The translations under genes and the position numbers were made by a program. From DAOTTW01 sp034437615 (GTDB taxonomy: Bacteria > Chloroflexota > Anaerolineae > Aggregatilineales > Phototrophicaceae), in assembly GCA_034437615.1 (NCBI GenBank), contig DAOTTW010000017.1, positions 1-22,890 of the forward strand: a DNA stretch of 22,890 bases, in the 5' to 3' direction. Under the pieces are notes generated by a model that saw nothing but the letters and a program-made list of their open reading frames with translations, searched no databases and was not told the origin of the DNA. Shown here one piece after another: positions 6,849 through 14,112 of this stretch (the first letter of the stretch is position 1; every line of letters begins with the position of its first letter).

Positions 6849-8096
6849 ATGCGCAGCTATCTATCCAAGAGCGTCCAGCAGTTACAACCATCCGGCATCC
6901 GCAAATATTTCGACATCGCCGCGCAGATGGACGACGTGGTGACGCTTGGCATCGGCCAGCCCGATTTCCCCACGCCACAGCACATCATGGAGGCAGGCAT
7001 CCAGAGCTTACACGACGGCGACACCGGCTATACCGCAAATGCGGGCACGCCTGAGTTGCGCCATGCCGTCAGTGAGCACGTGCAGCGCCTTTACGGTTTG
7101 CACTACGACCCAATGGCGCAGGTATTGGTGACGGTGGGCGTCAGCGAGGCGCTCTGGTTGGCGATGAAGGCCATTCTGGACCCTGGCGACGAGGTGCTGG
7201 TGGTGGAGCCGTGCTTCGTGGCCAATGCTGCGGCGGTAGAGATGGCGGGCGGCGTGCCTGTGCTGGTGCCCACCCGTGTCGAGAACGAGTTTCAGGTCAC
7301 AGGTGCGGATTTAGAGGCACACATCACGCCCCGCACGAAGGCCATCCTGATTAGCTACCCGAATAACCCGACGGGCGCGGTGCTGACCGAAGCGCACATC
7401 CAGCAGATTGCCGAAGTAGCCGAAAAGCATGATCTGCTGGTGATTTCCGATGAGATTTACGAGCGCCTTGTGTACGGCGTGCAGCATATCAACTTCGCGT
7501 CCTTGCCGGGGATGACTGAGCGCACGGTGGTGCTCAGCGGCGTCAGCAAAACCTATGCGATGACGGGCTGGCGCATCGGCTACGCGACTGGGCCACAGCC
7601 AATCATCGGCGCAATGGCCAAGCTGCATCAATACCTGATTATGTCCGCGCCGACCATCAGCCAGATCGCGGCGGTGCAGGCCCTCCAGCACGGCGAAGCC
7701 GACGTTGCACACATGCACGCGGCTTACGATCAGCGCCGACGTACCCTGGTGGATGGCTTTAATGCCCTGGGGCTGCCCTGCTTCGAGCCACGCGGCGCAT
7801 TCTACGCCTTCCCGCGTGTGGACCATCTCGGTATGAGCGCCGATGCGTTCTGCGAGCGCTTGCTGCATGAAGAACGTCTCGCGGTGATCCCTGGTGATGC
7901 CTTTGGCCCCAGCGGTGCGGGCTTCATCCGTGCCAGCTATGCCAGCAGCCTGGAAAATATCGAGCGTGCACTCGAACGGCTGGCACGCTTCTTGCAGCGC
8001 AACGACTTGCAACCAGTTAATACTCGTTTGACCGCAGGTAGCGCTCCATCAATTGCACCAGCAACGAGCCAATCACTGTCATCACAAGGTAGATGA
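6849..8096 (+). CDS. Class I/II PLP-dependent aminotransferase
   Basis: This enzyme transfers an amino group between an amino acid and a 2-oxo acid, using pyridoxal phosphate. The 415-residue product shows the fold-type I order. An N-terminal substrate segment reads IGQPDFPTP. SYPNNPTGAVLT is typical of the family, as is VISDEIYERLVY. The Schiff-base lysine lies in SGVSKTYAMTGWRIGY (K234), and a carboxylate-binding Arg in GFIRASYASS. ATG 6849 is preceded by AGGAG. It is nearest to aspartate/aromatic-type aminotransferases, but the substrate cannot be told. The frame runs about 25 residues beyond the expected end (ALERLARFLQR) and overlaps the convergent permease gene by 80 bp. The neighbouring amino-acid transporter makes a catabolic role plausible. 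Confidence 0.9.
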   Translation: MRSYLSKSVQQLQPSGIRKYFDIAAQMDDVVTLGIGQPDFPTPQHIMEAGIQSLHDGDTGYTANAGTPELRHAVSEHVQRLYGLHYDPMAQVLVTVGVSEALWLAMKAILDPGDEVLVVEPCFVANAAAVEMAGGVPVLVPTRVENEFQVTGADLEAHITPRTKAILISYPNNPTGAVLTEAHIQQIAEVAEKHDLLVISDEIYERLVYGVQHINFASLPGMTERTVVLSGVSKTYAMTGWRIGYATGPQPIIGAMAKLHQYLIMSAPTISQIAAVQALQHGEADVAHMHAAYDQRRRTLVDGFNALGLPCFEPRGAFYAFPRVDHLGMSADAFCERLLHEERLAVIPGDAFGPSGAGFIRASYASSLENIERALERLARFLQRNDLQPVNTRLTAGSAPSIAPATSQSLSSQGR

Positions 8097-8961
8097 AACA
8101 CAGGATCAAGAACGTCTCCAAATACTGGAAGGTGCTGCCCGCCCAGCGTCGGGAAAGCTGTGTGATGTCGTTGGTGCCCAGGATAGTCACCAGCGACGTA
8201 TCTTTAATCATCGAGATGAAATCATTACCCAATGGTGGCAATACGCGCCGCACGGCCTGCGGAATGACGATCAGGCGCAACACCTGAAAGGGCGACATAC
8301 CCAGCGAGCGCGCCGCTTCCCATTGGCCTTTCTCCACCGATTGAATGCCCGCACGGAAAACCTCGGATAAGAACGCGCCGTAAATCAGCGCCAGCCCTAA
8401 TATCGCCGTGCCAATATCGCGCCCGCGCCAGGTCAAATCGGGGATTTCCGGGTTGTTGGTCATATCGCGTACTGTGCTGATGACCGACTCATTGATCCAT
8501 TCACGCAGCATCGGCACGAGGATAAAGCCCATCACCAGCAGAAAGACCAGCGTTGGCAAGCCGCGCATCAGTTCGACGTAAAACGTCGCGATATTGTATA
8601 CGATGGTGCGTAGGATCGTGCCAATGTAGCGCCGCAGGCCGACCTTGCGATCTGGCGTTCTGGGTGGGGTACTGCGGATCACACCGACAACTAAACCGAT
8701 GAGCAACGCCAGCAGATAGGCACCGATGGCAATGGTTAACGTGGTCCCGATGCCCTCGCTCAACTCATCGTAGATGCGCTGATAGTCTTCCTGAGAGCGA
8801 ATCAGCACGACCACATAAACACCCAGCAGCACCAACCCCAGCAGCCAATAGGGGAAGGTATACAACGAGACAAACGGCACACGCCCGCGCTGACGCGATT
8901 CCACTGTCACCTCATCTAGCTCCGTGAAGGCGTCTTTGGGTTTTTCAGTCGGTGCGGCCAT
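8017..8961 (-). CDS. Polar amino-acid ABC transporter permease (HisM/GlnP type)
   Basis: This is the membrane subunit of an amino-acid importer. The 314-residue product has several membrane helices and the cytoplasmic EAA loop that contacts the ATPase (EAARSLGMSPFQVLRLIVIPQAVRR, then LPPLGNDFISMIKDTSL), diagnostic for the polar amino-acid family. A charged N-terminal extension of about 40 residues precedes the first helix. The frame is open up to a GTG at 9048, but that start lies within a dispersed hairpin repeat and has no ribosome site. ATG 8961, with AAGG upstream, is therefore chosen. It follows the binding-protein gene and is probably its operon partner. No ATPase gene follows: the next gene is the convergent aminotransferase, whose 3' end overlaps. 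Confidence 0.9.
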   Translation of the reverse strand: MAAPTEKPKDAFTELDEVTVESRQRGRVPFVSLYTFPYWLLGLVLLGVYVVVLIRSQEDYQRIYDELSEGIGTTLTIAIGAYLLALLIGLVVGVIRSTPPRTPDRKVGLRRYIGTILRTIVYNIATFYVELMRGLPTLVFLLVMGFILVPMLREWINESVISTVRDMTNNPEIPDLTWRGRDIGTAILGLALIYGAFLSEVFRAGIQSVEKGQWEAARSLGMSPFQVLRLIVIPQAVRRVLPPLGNDFISMIKDTSLVTILGTNDITQLSRRWAGSTFQYLETFLILCFIYLVMTVIGSLLVQLMERYLRSNEY

Positions 8962-9021
8962 GCGTGCCTTGTCGTCTACCTGCTGCTGTGCGTTTTCGCT
9001 CAGGTGTCTCTGGGCATCGTT

Positions 9022-9046
9022 CGTAGGGACACGGCAAGCCGTGTCC
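9022..9046 (+). repeat. Single-hairpin copy of the GTAGGGACACGGC repeat
   Basis: GTAGGGACACGGC followed by AAGCCGTGTCC repeats the first hairpin of the element at 6724 in the same orientation. It lies between the binding-protein gene and the chosen permease start. In the permease frame it would encode DTACRVPT, which makes a start at 9048 suspect. Confidence 0.75.
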
Positions 9047-9079
9047 ACAAAACGGGTCGATTATTCTGTTGGGATGGCC

Positions 9080-9940
9080 CTAGCCATCCGCCTCCTCGGT
9101 GGCTTCAGGTTCGGCCATGTCCTCGTCGCTCATCTCTGCTGCTAGCTCGAACGGACCCAGGCCCCATTTCTCGTTGATTTCGTCCAGCGTGCCGTTTTCA
9201 ATCAGCGCCATCAGCCCCGTGTCGAACGCTTCAACCAGTTCGGACCCCGGCGGGTAAATGAAGCCAAGCATCTGATCTGAACTGATGGGCTGTTCGATCA
9301 ACCGAATCCGATCAGAGTTTTCACCAACGTAACCCTGACCCGCAACATCGTCAATCACAACACCATCGACATCGCCAGCGATCAGCGCTTGCACCGCAGA
9401 GCCGAAATCCGGGTAGCCGACGATGCGATCATCATCGACCAATTCCTGCGCCGAGAGGAAATTCGTGGTCCCCAACTGCACGCCAATCGTGTAATCCTCA
9501 TTTTCCACGAAGCCGTCCAGCGTATCGAAGCGATCTTCCTCAAGCTGGACCATCAGGCGTTGCACAATGGCCGCATAGCCCATCGAAAAATCCACGATTT
9601 CGGCGCGTTCTTCTGTGATGGTGATGCCATCTGCCGCCACATCGAATTCACCCTCAGAAACGGCCACGATCATGCCTTCCCATGAGGTCTGAATGTATTC
9701 CGGCTCGAAGTTCAACAGTTCGGCCAGCGCGTCAATCGTATCGTAATCCCAGCCGACTGGCTCGCCTGTTTCCGAGTCGATCAGGTTAAAGGGCGGGTAG
9801 CCGTTTTCAACGGCGACGGTCACTGTGCGGCCTTCGAGGTCCGGCAGGTCTGCGGTCATCTCGTCTTGGTCTTGTGCGTTGACGACCAGCGCAAACGACA
9901 GGACGGCGATCAACGCAAGCGACGTTAACAAGCGTTTCAT
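9080..9940 (-). CDS. Amino-acid ABC transporter substrate-binding protein (SBP family 3)
   Basis: This is the extracytoplasmic receptor that delivers an amino acid to the permease encoded next to it. The 286-residue precursor begins with a signal peptide (MKRLLTSLALIAVLSFALVV), with probable SPase I cleavage after NA. There is no lipobox cysteine. The family-3 fold is evident from YPPFNLIDSETGEPVGWDYD, then DVAADGITITEERAEIVDFS, and DGVVIDDVAG in the second lobe. The C-terminus is a short acidic tail. AAGGAG lies 7 nt before the ATG. A TACAAT-like -10 occurs about 65 nt upstream (10006-10011, minus strand) without a clear -35. The specific amino acid cannot be inferred. Confidence 0.92.
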   Translation of the reverse strand: MKRLLTSLALIAVLSFALVVNAQDQDEMTADLPDLEGRTVTVAVENGYPPFNLIDSETGEPVGWDYDTIDALAELLNFEPEYIQTSWEGMIVAVSEGEFDVAADGITITEERAEIVDFSMGYAAIVQRLMVQLEEDRFDTLDGFVENEDYTIGVQLGTTNFLSAQELVDDDRIVGYPDFGSAVQALIAGDVDGVVIDDVAGQGYVGENSDRIRLIEQPISSDQMLGFIYPPGSELVEAFDTGLMALIENGTLDEINEKWGLGPFELAAEMSDEDMAEPEATEEADG

Positions 9941-10078
9941 AATATAGCTCCTTGTGTTGTGTTGGTAGGTTGTGGGCTGATTAAGTAGATTAAATAGCGA
10001 CCTAAATTGTAGCGCGTTGCTGTGGGATGTGCCTCATGCAGTGTGTACGAAGCCAGTTGGTGGTTCTACCTAAGTAGC

Positions 10079-10236
10079 GTGTGTCGCCACTGGCTAAAGC
10101 CAGCGGCTGCCGCAGGGCCAATCCCCCTGAAGGGGGCTATTGCACAGTGCATACAGCCTGCTAAAGCAGGCTTGTCGGTACCGGAGCCGGACGTTTTAAC
10201 GTCTGGCGACTGAGAATGGGACACGTACCTGAGTAG
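10079..10236 (+). repeat. Multi-hairpin repeat element, copy A
   Basis: This 158-bp element is nearly identical, without gaps, to an inverted copy at 22718-22875. It is a chain of short palindromes. CTGGCT/AGCCAG lies at 10090-10103, CCCCCT/AGGGGG at 10123-10136, AGCCTGCT/AGCAGGCT at 10155-10172 and GACGTT/AACGTC at 10190-10203. Most have 2-nt loops. A TACCTRAGTAG motif lies just outside the left end (10067-10077) and again at the right end (10226-10236). There is no coding capacity. It resembles REP/MITE-like elements mobilised in trans, but no transposase is present here. Weaker similarity to copy B continues to about 10260. Confidence 0.9.
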
Positions 10237-10458
10237 TTACCTGAAAACTGCGGAAAGTGCGAACAAGCCATGACGCGGCGATCTCTGAGCGTGCGACAGG
10301 CCGAGGCGATTGTCGATGTGCTGCGTCACGTCCAGGCCCCGTGTCAGCAGATGCTCCGCGACCTTTTGCTGGCTCCTGCTCAGGTCCTGGAACTTGCCAC
10401 GTGAGCGGGCGACCGGGTTCGCTTCAGGCTTGCGTTTCGGGTTTGCATCTTGCTGCAT
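10237..10458 (-). CDS. Small hypothetical protein, doubtful
   Basis: This 73-residue frame directly follows the dppC-like gene on the same strand, with AGGGGGTG about 10 nt before the ATG (a GTG at 10464 is an alternative). The product is basic, without a membrane segment or a recognisable motif. The part KFQDLSRSQQKVAEHLLTRGLDV could form a helix. Its last residues and stop run into the flank of the multi-hairpin repeat, so the natural 3' end may have been changed by that element. It could equally be non-coding sequence. Confidence 0.3.
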   Translation of the reverse strand: MQQDANPKRKPEANPVARSRGKFQDLSRSQQKVAEHLLTRGLDVTQHIDNRLGLSHAQRSPRHGLFALSAVFR

Positions 10459-10482
10459 CGTCACAACACCCCCTGGGTGCGC

Positions 10483-11415
10483 CTATCCACGACGTTTGCG
10501 CGGGTCCAGGGCATCGCGCAGACCATCACCTAGCAGGAAGAAGCACAAAACCGTCAGTGTAATCATCGCCCCGGGCCAGATGACGAGATGCACGCCTCGT
10601 GCAAAGTACGAGCGCGAATCCGTCAGCATGTTGCCCCAGGTCGGCGTCGGTGGGCGCACCCCCAACCCCAGGAAGCTGAGTCCGCTTTCGATTAAAATAA
10701 GTGTGCCCGCGTTGATCGTCACGGCAATGAGTGCAATCGACAGCACATTCGGCAAGATATGCCGCGTCATCAGGTGGCCGGAACCGCTACCAAGCGCCTG
10801 TGCCGCCAGGATGTAATCCTGCTGTTTGAGCGCCAGCACCTGCCCGCGTATCAGACGCGCAATCTCGATCCAACCGAGCAAGCCAAGCAACACGATCAAC
10901 ACCTCCGGCGACGGTTCCCAGATGGTGGTCGCGATCAGCAACAGAAATATCGCGGGGATCGCCGTCAGCGTCGTGATAAACCACATCAACACGTCATCTA
11001 CAATCCCACCCAGGAAGCCCGCAACGATGCCCACCAGCAGGCCTATCGTCATGGATAGTAAGCTGGCGCTGTAGGCTACCATCAACGAGATGCGCCCACC
11101 GTACAGCAGGCGGATAAGCTGATCGCGCCCCAGGTGATCGGTGCCTAGCGGATGCTCTGCGCCAGGCGGTTTGTAACGGTCTCGGATGCTAGCATCCTCA
11201 ACATCCACCTTAAAGACCTGCTCCACGACGGGCGGACCCGCGAAGCAAATTACCGTCAGGCTCAGCAGTACGACCAGTGCCAACAAAGTCAGCCAGTCGC
11301 GCCGCAGTTGGCGCAGCACATCCTGCCAGAAGGTGCGGCCACTGGTCTGTGGCCCGTCCAGTCTTGCAAGCCCTTGCATTGGGGTGTTTTCTGTATTTAC
11401 TGCGTCTGCTGCCAT
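10483..11415 (-). CDS. dppC: Peptide ABC transporter permease, DppC/OppC family
   Basis: This is one of two membrane subunits of a di-/oligopeptide importer. The 310-residue product has a cytoplasmic N-terminus followed by the OppC N-terminal helix (DWLTLLALVVLLSLTVICF). The family block HPLGTDHLGRDQLIRLLYGGRISL follows, then further membrane helices. The EAA loop includes ILAAQALGSGSGHLMTRHILPN, and the C-terminal block reads GLSFLGLGVRPPTPTWGNML. The ATG follows the dppB-like stop by 12 nt, with AGGGG upstream. Substrate choice depends on the binding protein, probably the family-5 protein encoded divergently at 14113. The two ATPase genes usual for this system (dppD, dppF) do not follow. 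Confidence 0.93.
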   Translation of the reverse strand: MAADAVNTENTPMQGLARLDGPQTSGRTFWQDVLRQLRRDWLTLLALVVLLSLTVICFAGPPVVEQVFKVDVEDASIRDRYKPPGAEHPLGTDHLGRDQLIRLLYGGRISLMVAYSASLLSMTIGLLVGIVAGFLGGIVDDVLMWFITTLTAIPAIFLLLIATTIWEPSPEVLIVLLGLLGWIEIARLIRGQVLALKQQDYILAAQALGSGSGHLMTRHILPNVLSIALIAVTINAGTLILIESGLSFLGLGVRPPTPTWGNMLTDSRSYFARGVHLVIWPGAMITLTVLCFFLLGDGLRDALDPRKRRG

Positions 11416-11427
11416 GAGATGTCGCCC

Positions 11428-12453
11428 CTAAAAGCGGATGCGCGGGTCAAGTAGCGCATATAGGATGTCACTGATTAGCAAGCCGATGATATATAGAACC
11501 GCGCTGATCAGCACCGTGCCCATTATCAGCGGCAAATCGCGCTGGAAGATAGCGTTAATCGTCAGGCGGCCCATGCCCGGCCAACTGAATACTTGCTCGA
11601 TGATGACCGAGCCACCTATCAAGCTGCTAAGCGCCGGACCAACCAGCGTTGCAATCGGGATGAGCGCATTACGCATAACGTGGAACCCAAGCACGCGCCG
11701 CTGCTGCATACCCTTTGCACGGGCTGTACGCACGTAATCCGCCGAGATGACCTCTAGCGCTGATGCACGCATATAGCGCGAGACTGTCGCGATGATGCCC
11801 AACGCCAGGATGCTCACGGGTAGGATCATGTGCCGCACGCTATCCCACAGGTCGAAGCTCTGACTGCTGCGCGTCAGGTCGCGCATGCCACCGATTGGCA
11901 ACCAGCCCAGGTTTACGCTGAAGATGATGATTACGATCAGCCCCAGCCAGAAATTCGGCAGCGCGGTGCCAAAGACGCTGAAAAAGCGGATGAGCTGGTC
12001 CACCCAGGACCCCTGGGTGACCGCCGCCAGCATCCCAAGTGCGATGCCGACGCCATAGCCGATCAGCAAGGCTGTCAGCGTCAGGCGCAACGTCGCCGGT
12101 ATGCGCTCCAGGATCAAATCCAGCACGGGGCGCTTACGCTGGATGGATACGCCCAGGTCACCGCGCAGCAACCCCTGGCGACTGCCGTAGATGTCGCCCG
12201 TGCCATCGCCATTGACATCAATCTGCACCCAATCGTTGCCGATCATGTAGTACAGGTATTGCGTCAGGGGTGGCTGATCCAGCCCTAGTTGCCGCCGCAT
12301 ACGCTCCGTCGCTGCGGGGTCGGCCCCTGGGTTGAACGTCAAGAAAGCCAACGGGTCACCCGGGGCCAACAGGATCAGCAGGTAGCTAATCAGTGTGATG
12401 CCAAAGAGCGTGGGCAACGCCTGTACCAGACGCCATGCAATATAGCGCGTCAT
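11428..12453 (-). CDS. dppB: Peptide ABC transporter permease, DppB/OppB family
   Basis: This is the partner membrane subunit of the peptide importer. The 341-residue product starts with the typical helix RYIAWRLVQALPTLFGITLISYLL and the conserved APGDP. Its EAA loop reads YVRTARAKGMQQRRVLGFHVMRNALIP. The C-terminal blocks are VIIEQVFSWPGMGRL and DLPLIMGTVL. The extracytoplasmic loop after helix 1 holds a DxNxDGxxxD stretch (Asp79, Asn81, Asp83, Asp87), like calcium-binding loops. It starts 2 nt after the M81 peptidase stop, so the two are translated as one operon together with the dppC-like gene. Confidence 0.93.
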   Translation of the reverse strand: MTRYIAWRLVQALPTLFGITLISYLLILLAPGDPLAFLTFNPGADPAATERMRRQLGLDQPPLTQYLYYMIGNDWVQIDVNGDGTGDIYGSRQGLLRGDLGVSIQRKRPVLDLILERIPATLRLTLTALLIGYGVGIALGMLAAVTQGSWVDQLIRFFSVFGTALPNFWLGLIVIIIFSVNLGWLPIGGMRDLTRSSQSFDLWDSVRHMILPVSILALGIIATVSRYMRASALEVISADYVRTARAKGMQQRRVLGFHVMRNALIPIATLVGPALSSLIGGSVIIEQVFSWPGMGRLTINAIFQRDLPLIMGTVLISAVLYIIGLLISDILYALLDPRIRF

Positions 12454-12455
12454 CG

Positions 12456-13961
12456 TTACTTTGCCGCCCCTGCTGCTGCATTGCTGGTCGCGTAGGGGTC
12501 ATCCAGCCAGGGGTACAGGTTCAGGTCCGCTTTACGATAGGTCAGGCTTGGGTAATCCGGCGTGAGGGCACCGGGCGCGTTCATATACAGCACCTCTTGC
12601 GCTATCGGGCCGTAGGCCGCATAAAAGTGCTGCGTCGATTTCACCACGATCATGCTGTATTTCAAGGGGTCCAGGCCGAAATTGCTGAACACCTGTAAGC
12701 CAAAGACCTGCCCACGCAGGCTATTCACGATGATGTCGATGCCGTTGCAACGCAGTGCAGCGCTATCACCGCAGGCGCTCGGCAGTTCGCCCTCGTCACC
12801 CTGTGGGAAAGCCTGCATCATGTTTTCGACCACGCCAAGCACCTCTACCGTTAAATCCAGCGGATCGCCGGAGGTCGGCCCCATTTTACCGCCTAAGCGC
12901 ACATCCAGCGTGGCACCTGGCCCGGCTTGCATCGCAATCTGCACGACAATCGGGTCCCACATCATGGCGAGGCCCGCATTCGTCACGCCTTGCGCCAGCA
13001 TCTCGCGCAGCGCAAACGTCGAATCACTCGGCGCGCCGCCACCCGCGTTATCCGTCACATCTGCGATGACAAGCGGCTTGTCGCCGACGTAGCGTTGCGT
13101 CGCCGCCTTGATCGCGTCGGGTACATCCAGCGTCGGCGCTTGTAGCTGCTTGCGCATCCCGTATAAGCGCTGCCCGACCTGCTGTGCGACCTGTTGCGCC
13201 TTTGCAGCGTCGTTGTCGGTCACGACCAGCAGCTTCGACCCCATCTCCGGCATATCACCCCAGGGGAAGCCATGCCCCCACGATACGCTGAGCACGCCAT
13301 CTTTGCCTTCAAGCTCGAACAGATCGTCCACGATGCCGCGCACAGGCTGTATGGGCGTGCGGTAAATGCCGATCATGCGGCAGTTATACAGGGCCATCGT
13401 CGGCTTGATCTTACCCTCAATCGTATCGGCCAAGAGCGCAAACAGGTCTTTCAGCCGTGCCAGTGCATCCACATGCGGGTATTCTTTGTAGGTTACGATG
13501 ATGTCGGCCATCGTAACCATTTTTTCCGTCAGGTGGCAATGTAAATCCAACTCAACACCGAGCGGCACATCCGGCCCGACGATCTCGCGGACTTTTTCGA
13601 TCAGGTCGCCTTCGGCATCGTCGTAGCCGTCCACGACCATCGCGCCATGCAGATCAAGCAAGACGCCAGCGACAGGCAACGCCGCCTTCAGGTCGTCCAG
13701 CAGTTCTTGCCGCAGCGTTTCGTATGCGGCGCGTACAGTCGTGCCAGCAGGTTCAGCGCCCGCGTACAGGCTGCTTACAAGCTCCCAGCCGCGTGCAGAC
13801 ACCAACCCCTGCAAGAAGCGGTAACCGCCAGCCAACATGTGGGCGTTCAAGTCGTCCTGTTGCATCTCTTTTGGGCGCAGCACGAAAAAATCGTCCAGCC
13901 CAGTCGGGAAGGGTGCAAATGTGTTCGTCTCTGTCGAAATACCTGCCGAGAATATCTTCAT
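12456..13961 (-). CDS. M81-family (MlrC-like) metallopeptidase
   Basis: The family is named for microcystinase MlrC, a zinc peptidase that finishes degradation of linearised microcystin. Most members have unknown substrates. The 501-residue product begins with the family signature GISTETNTFAPFPT. Probable metal-binding segments are LLDLHGAM (Asp103, His105), LDLHCHLTEKM (Asp139, His141) and TYKEYPHVD (His163). The C-terminal MlrC domain includes VIADVTDNAGGGAPSD. There is no signal peptide, so it acts in the cytoplasm. ATG 13961 is chosen over an upstream frame to 14012 because the family motif begins there and GGAG precedes it. It heads the left arm of the divergent locus and is joined to the peptide permeases, which suggests it cleaves imported peptides. 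Confidence 0.92.
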   Translation of the reverse strand: MKIFSAGISTETNTFAPFPTGLDDFFVLRPKEMQQDDLNAHMLAGGYRFLQGLVSARGWELVSSLYAGAEPAGTTVRAAYETLRQELLDDLKAALPVAGVLLDLHGAMVVDGYDDAEGDLIEKVREIVGPDVPLGVELDLHCHLTEKMVTMADIIVTYKEYPHVDALARLKDLFALLADTIEGKIKPTMALYNCRMIGIYRTPIQPVRGIVDDLFELEGKDGVLSVSWGHGFPWGDMPEMGSKLLVVTDNDAAKAQQVAQQVGQRLYGMRKQLQAPTLDVPDAIKAATQRYVGDKPLVIADVTDNAGGGAPSDSTFALREMLAQGVTNAGLAMMWDPIVVQIAMQAGPGATLDVRLGGKMGPTSGDPLDLTVEVLGVVENMMQAFPQGDEGELPSACGDSAALRCNGIDIIVNSLRGQVFGLQVFSNFGLDPLKYSMIVVKSTQHFYAAYGPIAQEVLYMNAPGALTPDYPSLTYRKADLNLYPWLDDPYATSNAAAGAAK

Positions 13962-13995
13962 TGTGGTTGCTCCGCCTGCGTGATTTCTATGGGGG

Positions 13996-14024
13996 ATTAT
14001 AGCATCGAGCACGCGACTTGCAAA
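13996..14024 (-). promoter_or_regulatory. Promoter of the M81-dppB-dppC operon
   Basis: On the minus strand TATAAT (13996-14001) is preceded by TGC, giving an extended -10. A TTTGCA -35 (14019-14024) lies exactly 17 bp upstream. The expected transcript would start about 28 nt before ATG 13961, leaving room for the GGAG ribosome site at 13970-13973. Confidence 0.65.
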
Positions 14025-14046
14025 ATCTCATGCAGAATTTTTGCAT
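14019..14046. promoter_or_regulatory. Candidate operator between the divergent operons
   Basis: Three TGCA boxes at 14019, 14031 and 14042 are spaced 12 and 11 bp, close to one helical turn. The last two form the near-perfect palindrome ATGCAGAATTTTTGCAT (14030-14046). The outer arms TGCAAAAT and ATTTTTGCA also pair. The site covers the -35 box of both flanking promoters, so a bound protein could control both arms together. No regulator gene lies in the window, and the protein family cannot be named from the site alone. Confidence 0.5.
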
Positions 14047-14069
14047 TTTACAAGAAACATTGCTAGCAT
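14041..14069 (+). promoter_or_regulatory. Promoter of the binding-protein/hydrolase operon
   Basis: TTGCAT (14041-14046) and TAGCAT (14064-14069) are separated by 17 bp, and TGC precedes the -10. Each hexamer matches four of six consensus bases, helped by the extended -10. A transcript would start about 37 nt before ATG 14113. TATGAT at 14089-14094 is a weaker alternative -10. Confidence 0.5.
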
Positions 14070-14112
14070 ATGCGGGACCAGAAGACATTATGATTGCTGA
14101 GGAGACTATGAG

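Noticed and set aside
7311..8012. Long minus-strand frame (233 residues) opposite the aminotransferase
   Set aside because: It lies wholly within a well-supported gene on the other strand and shows only the composition expected of an antisense frame.
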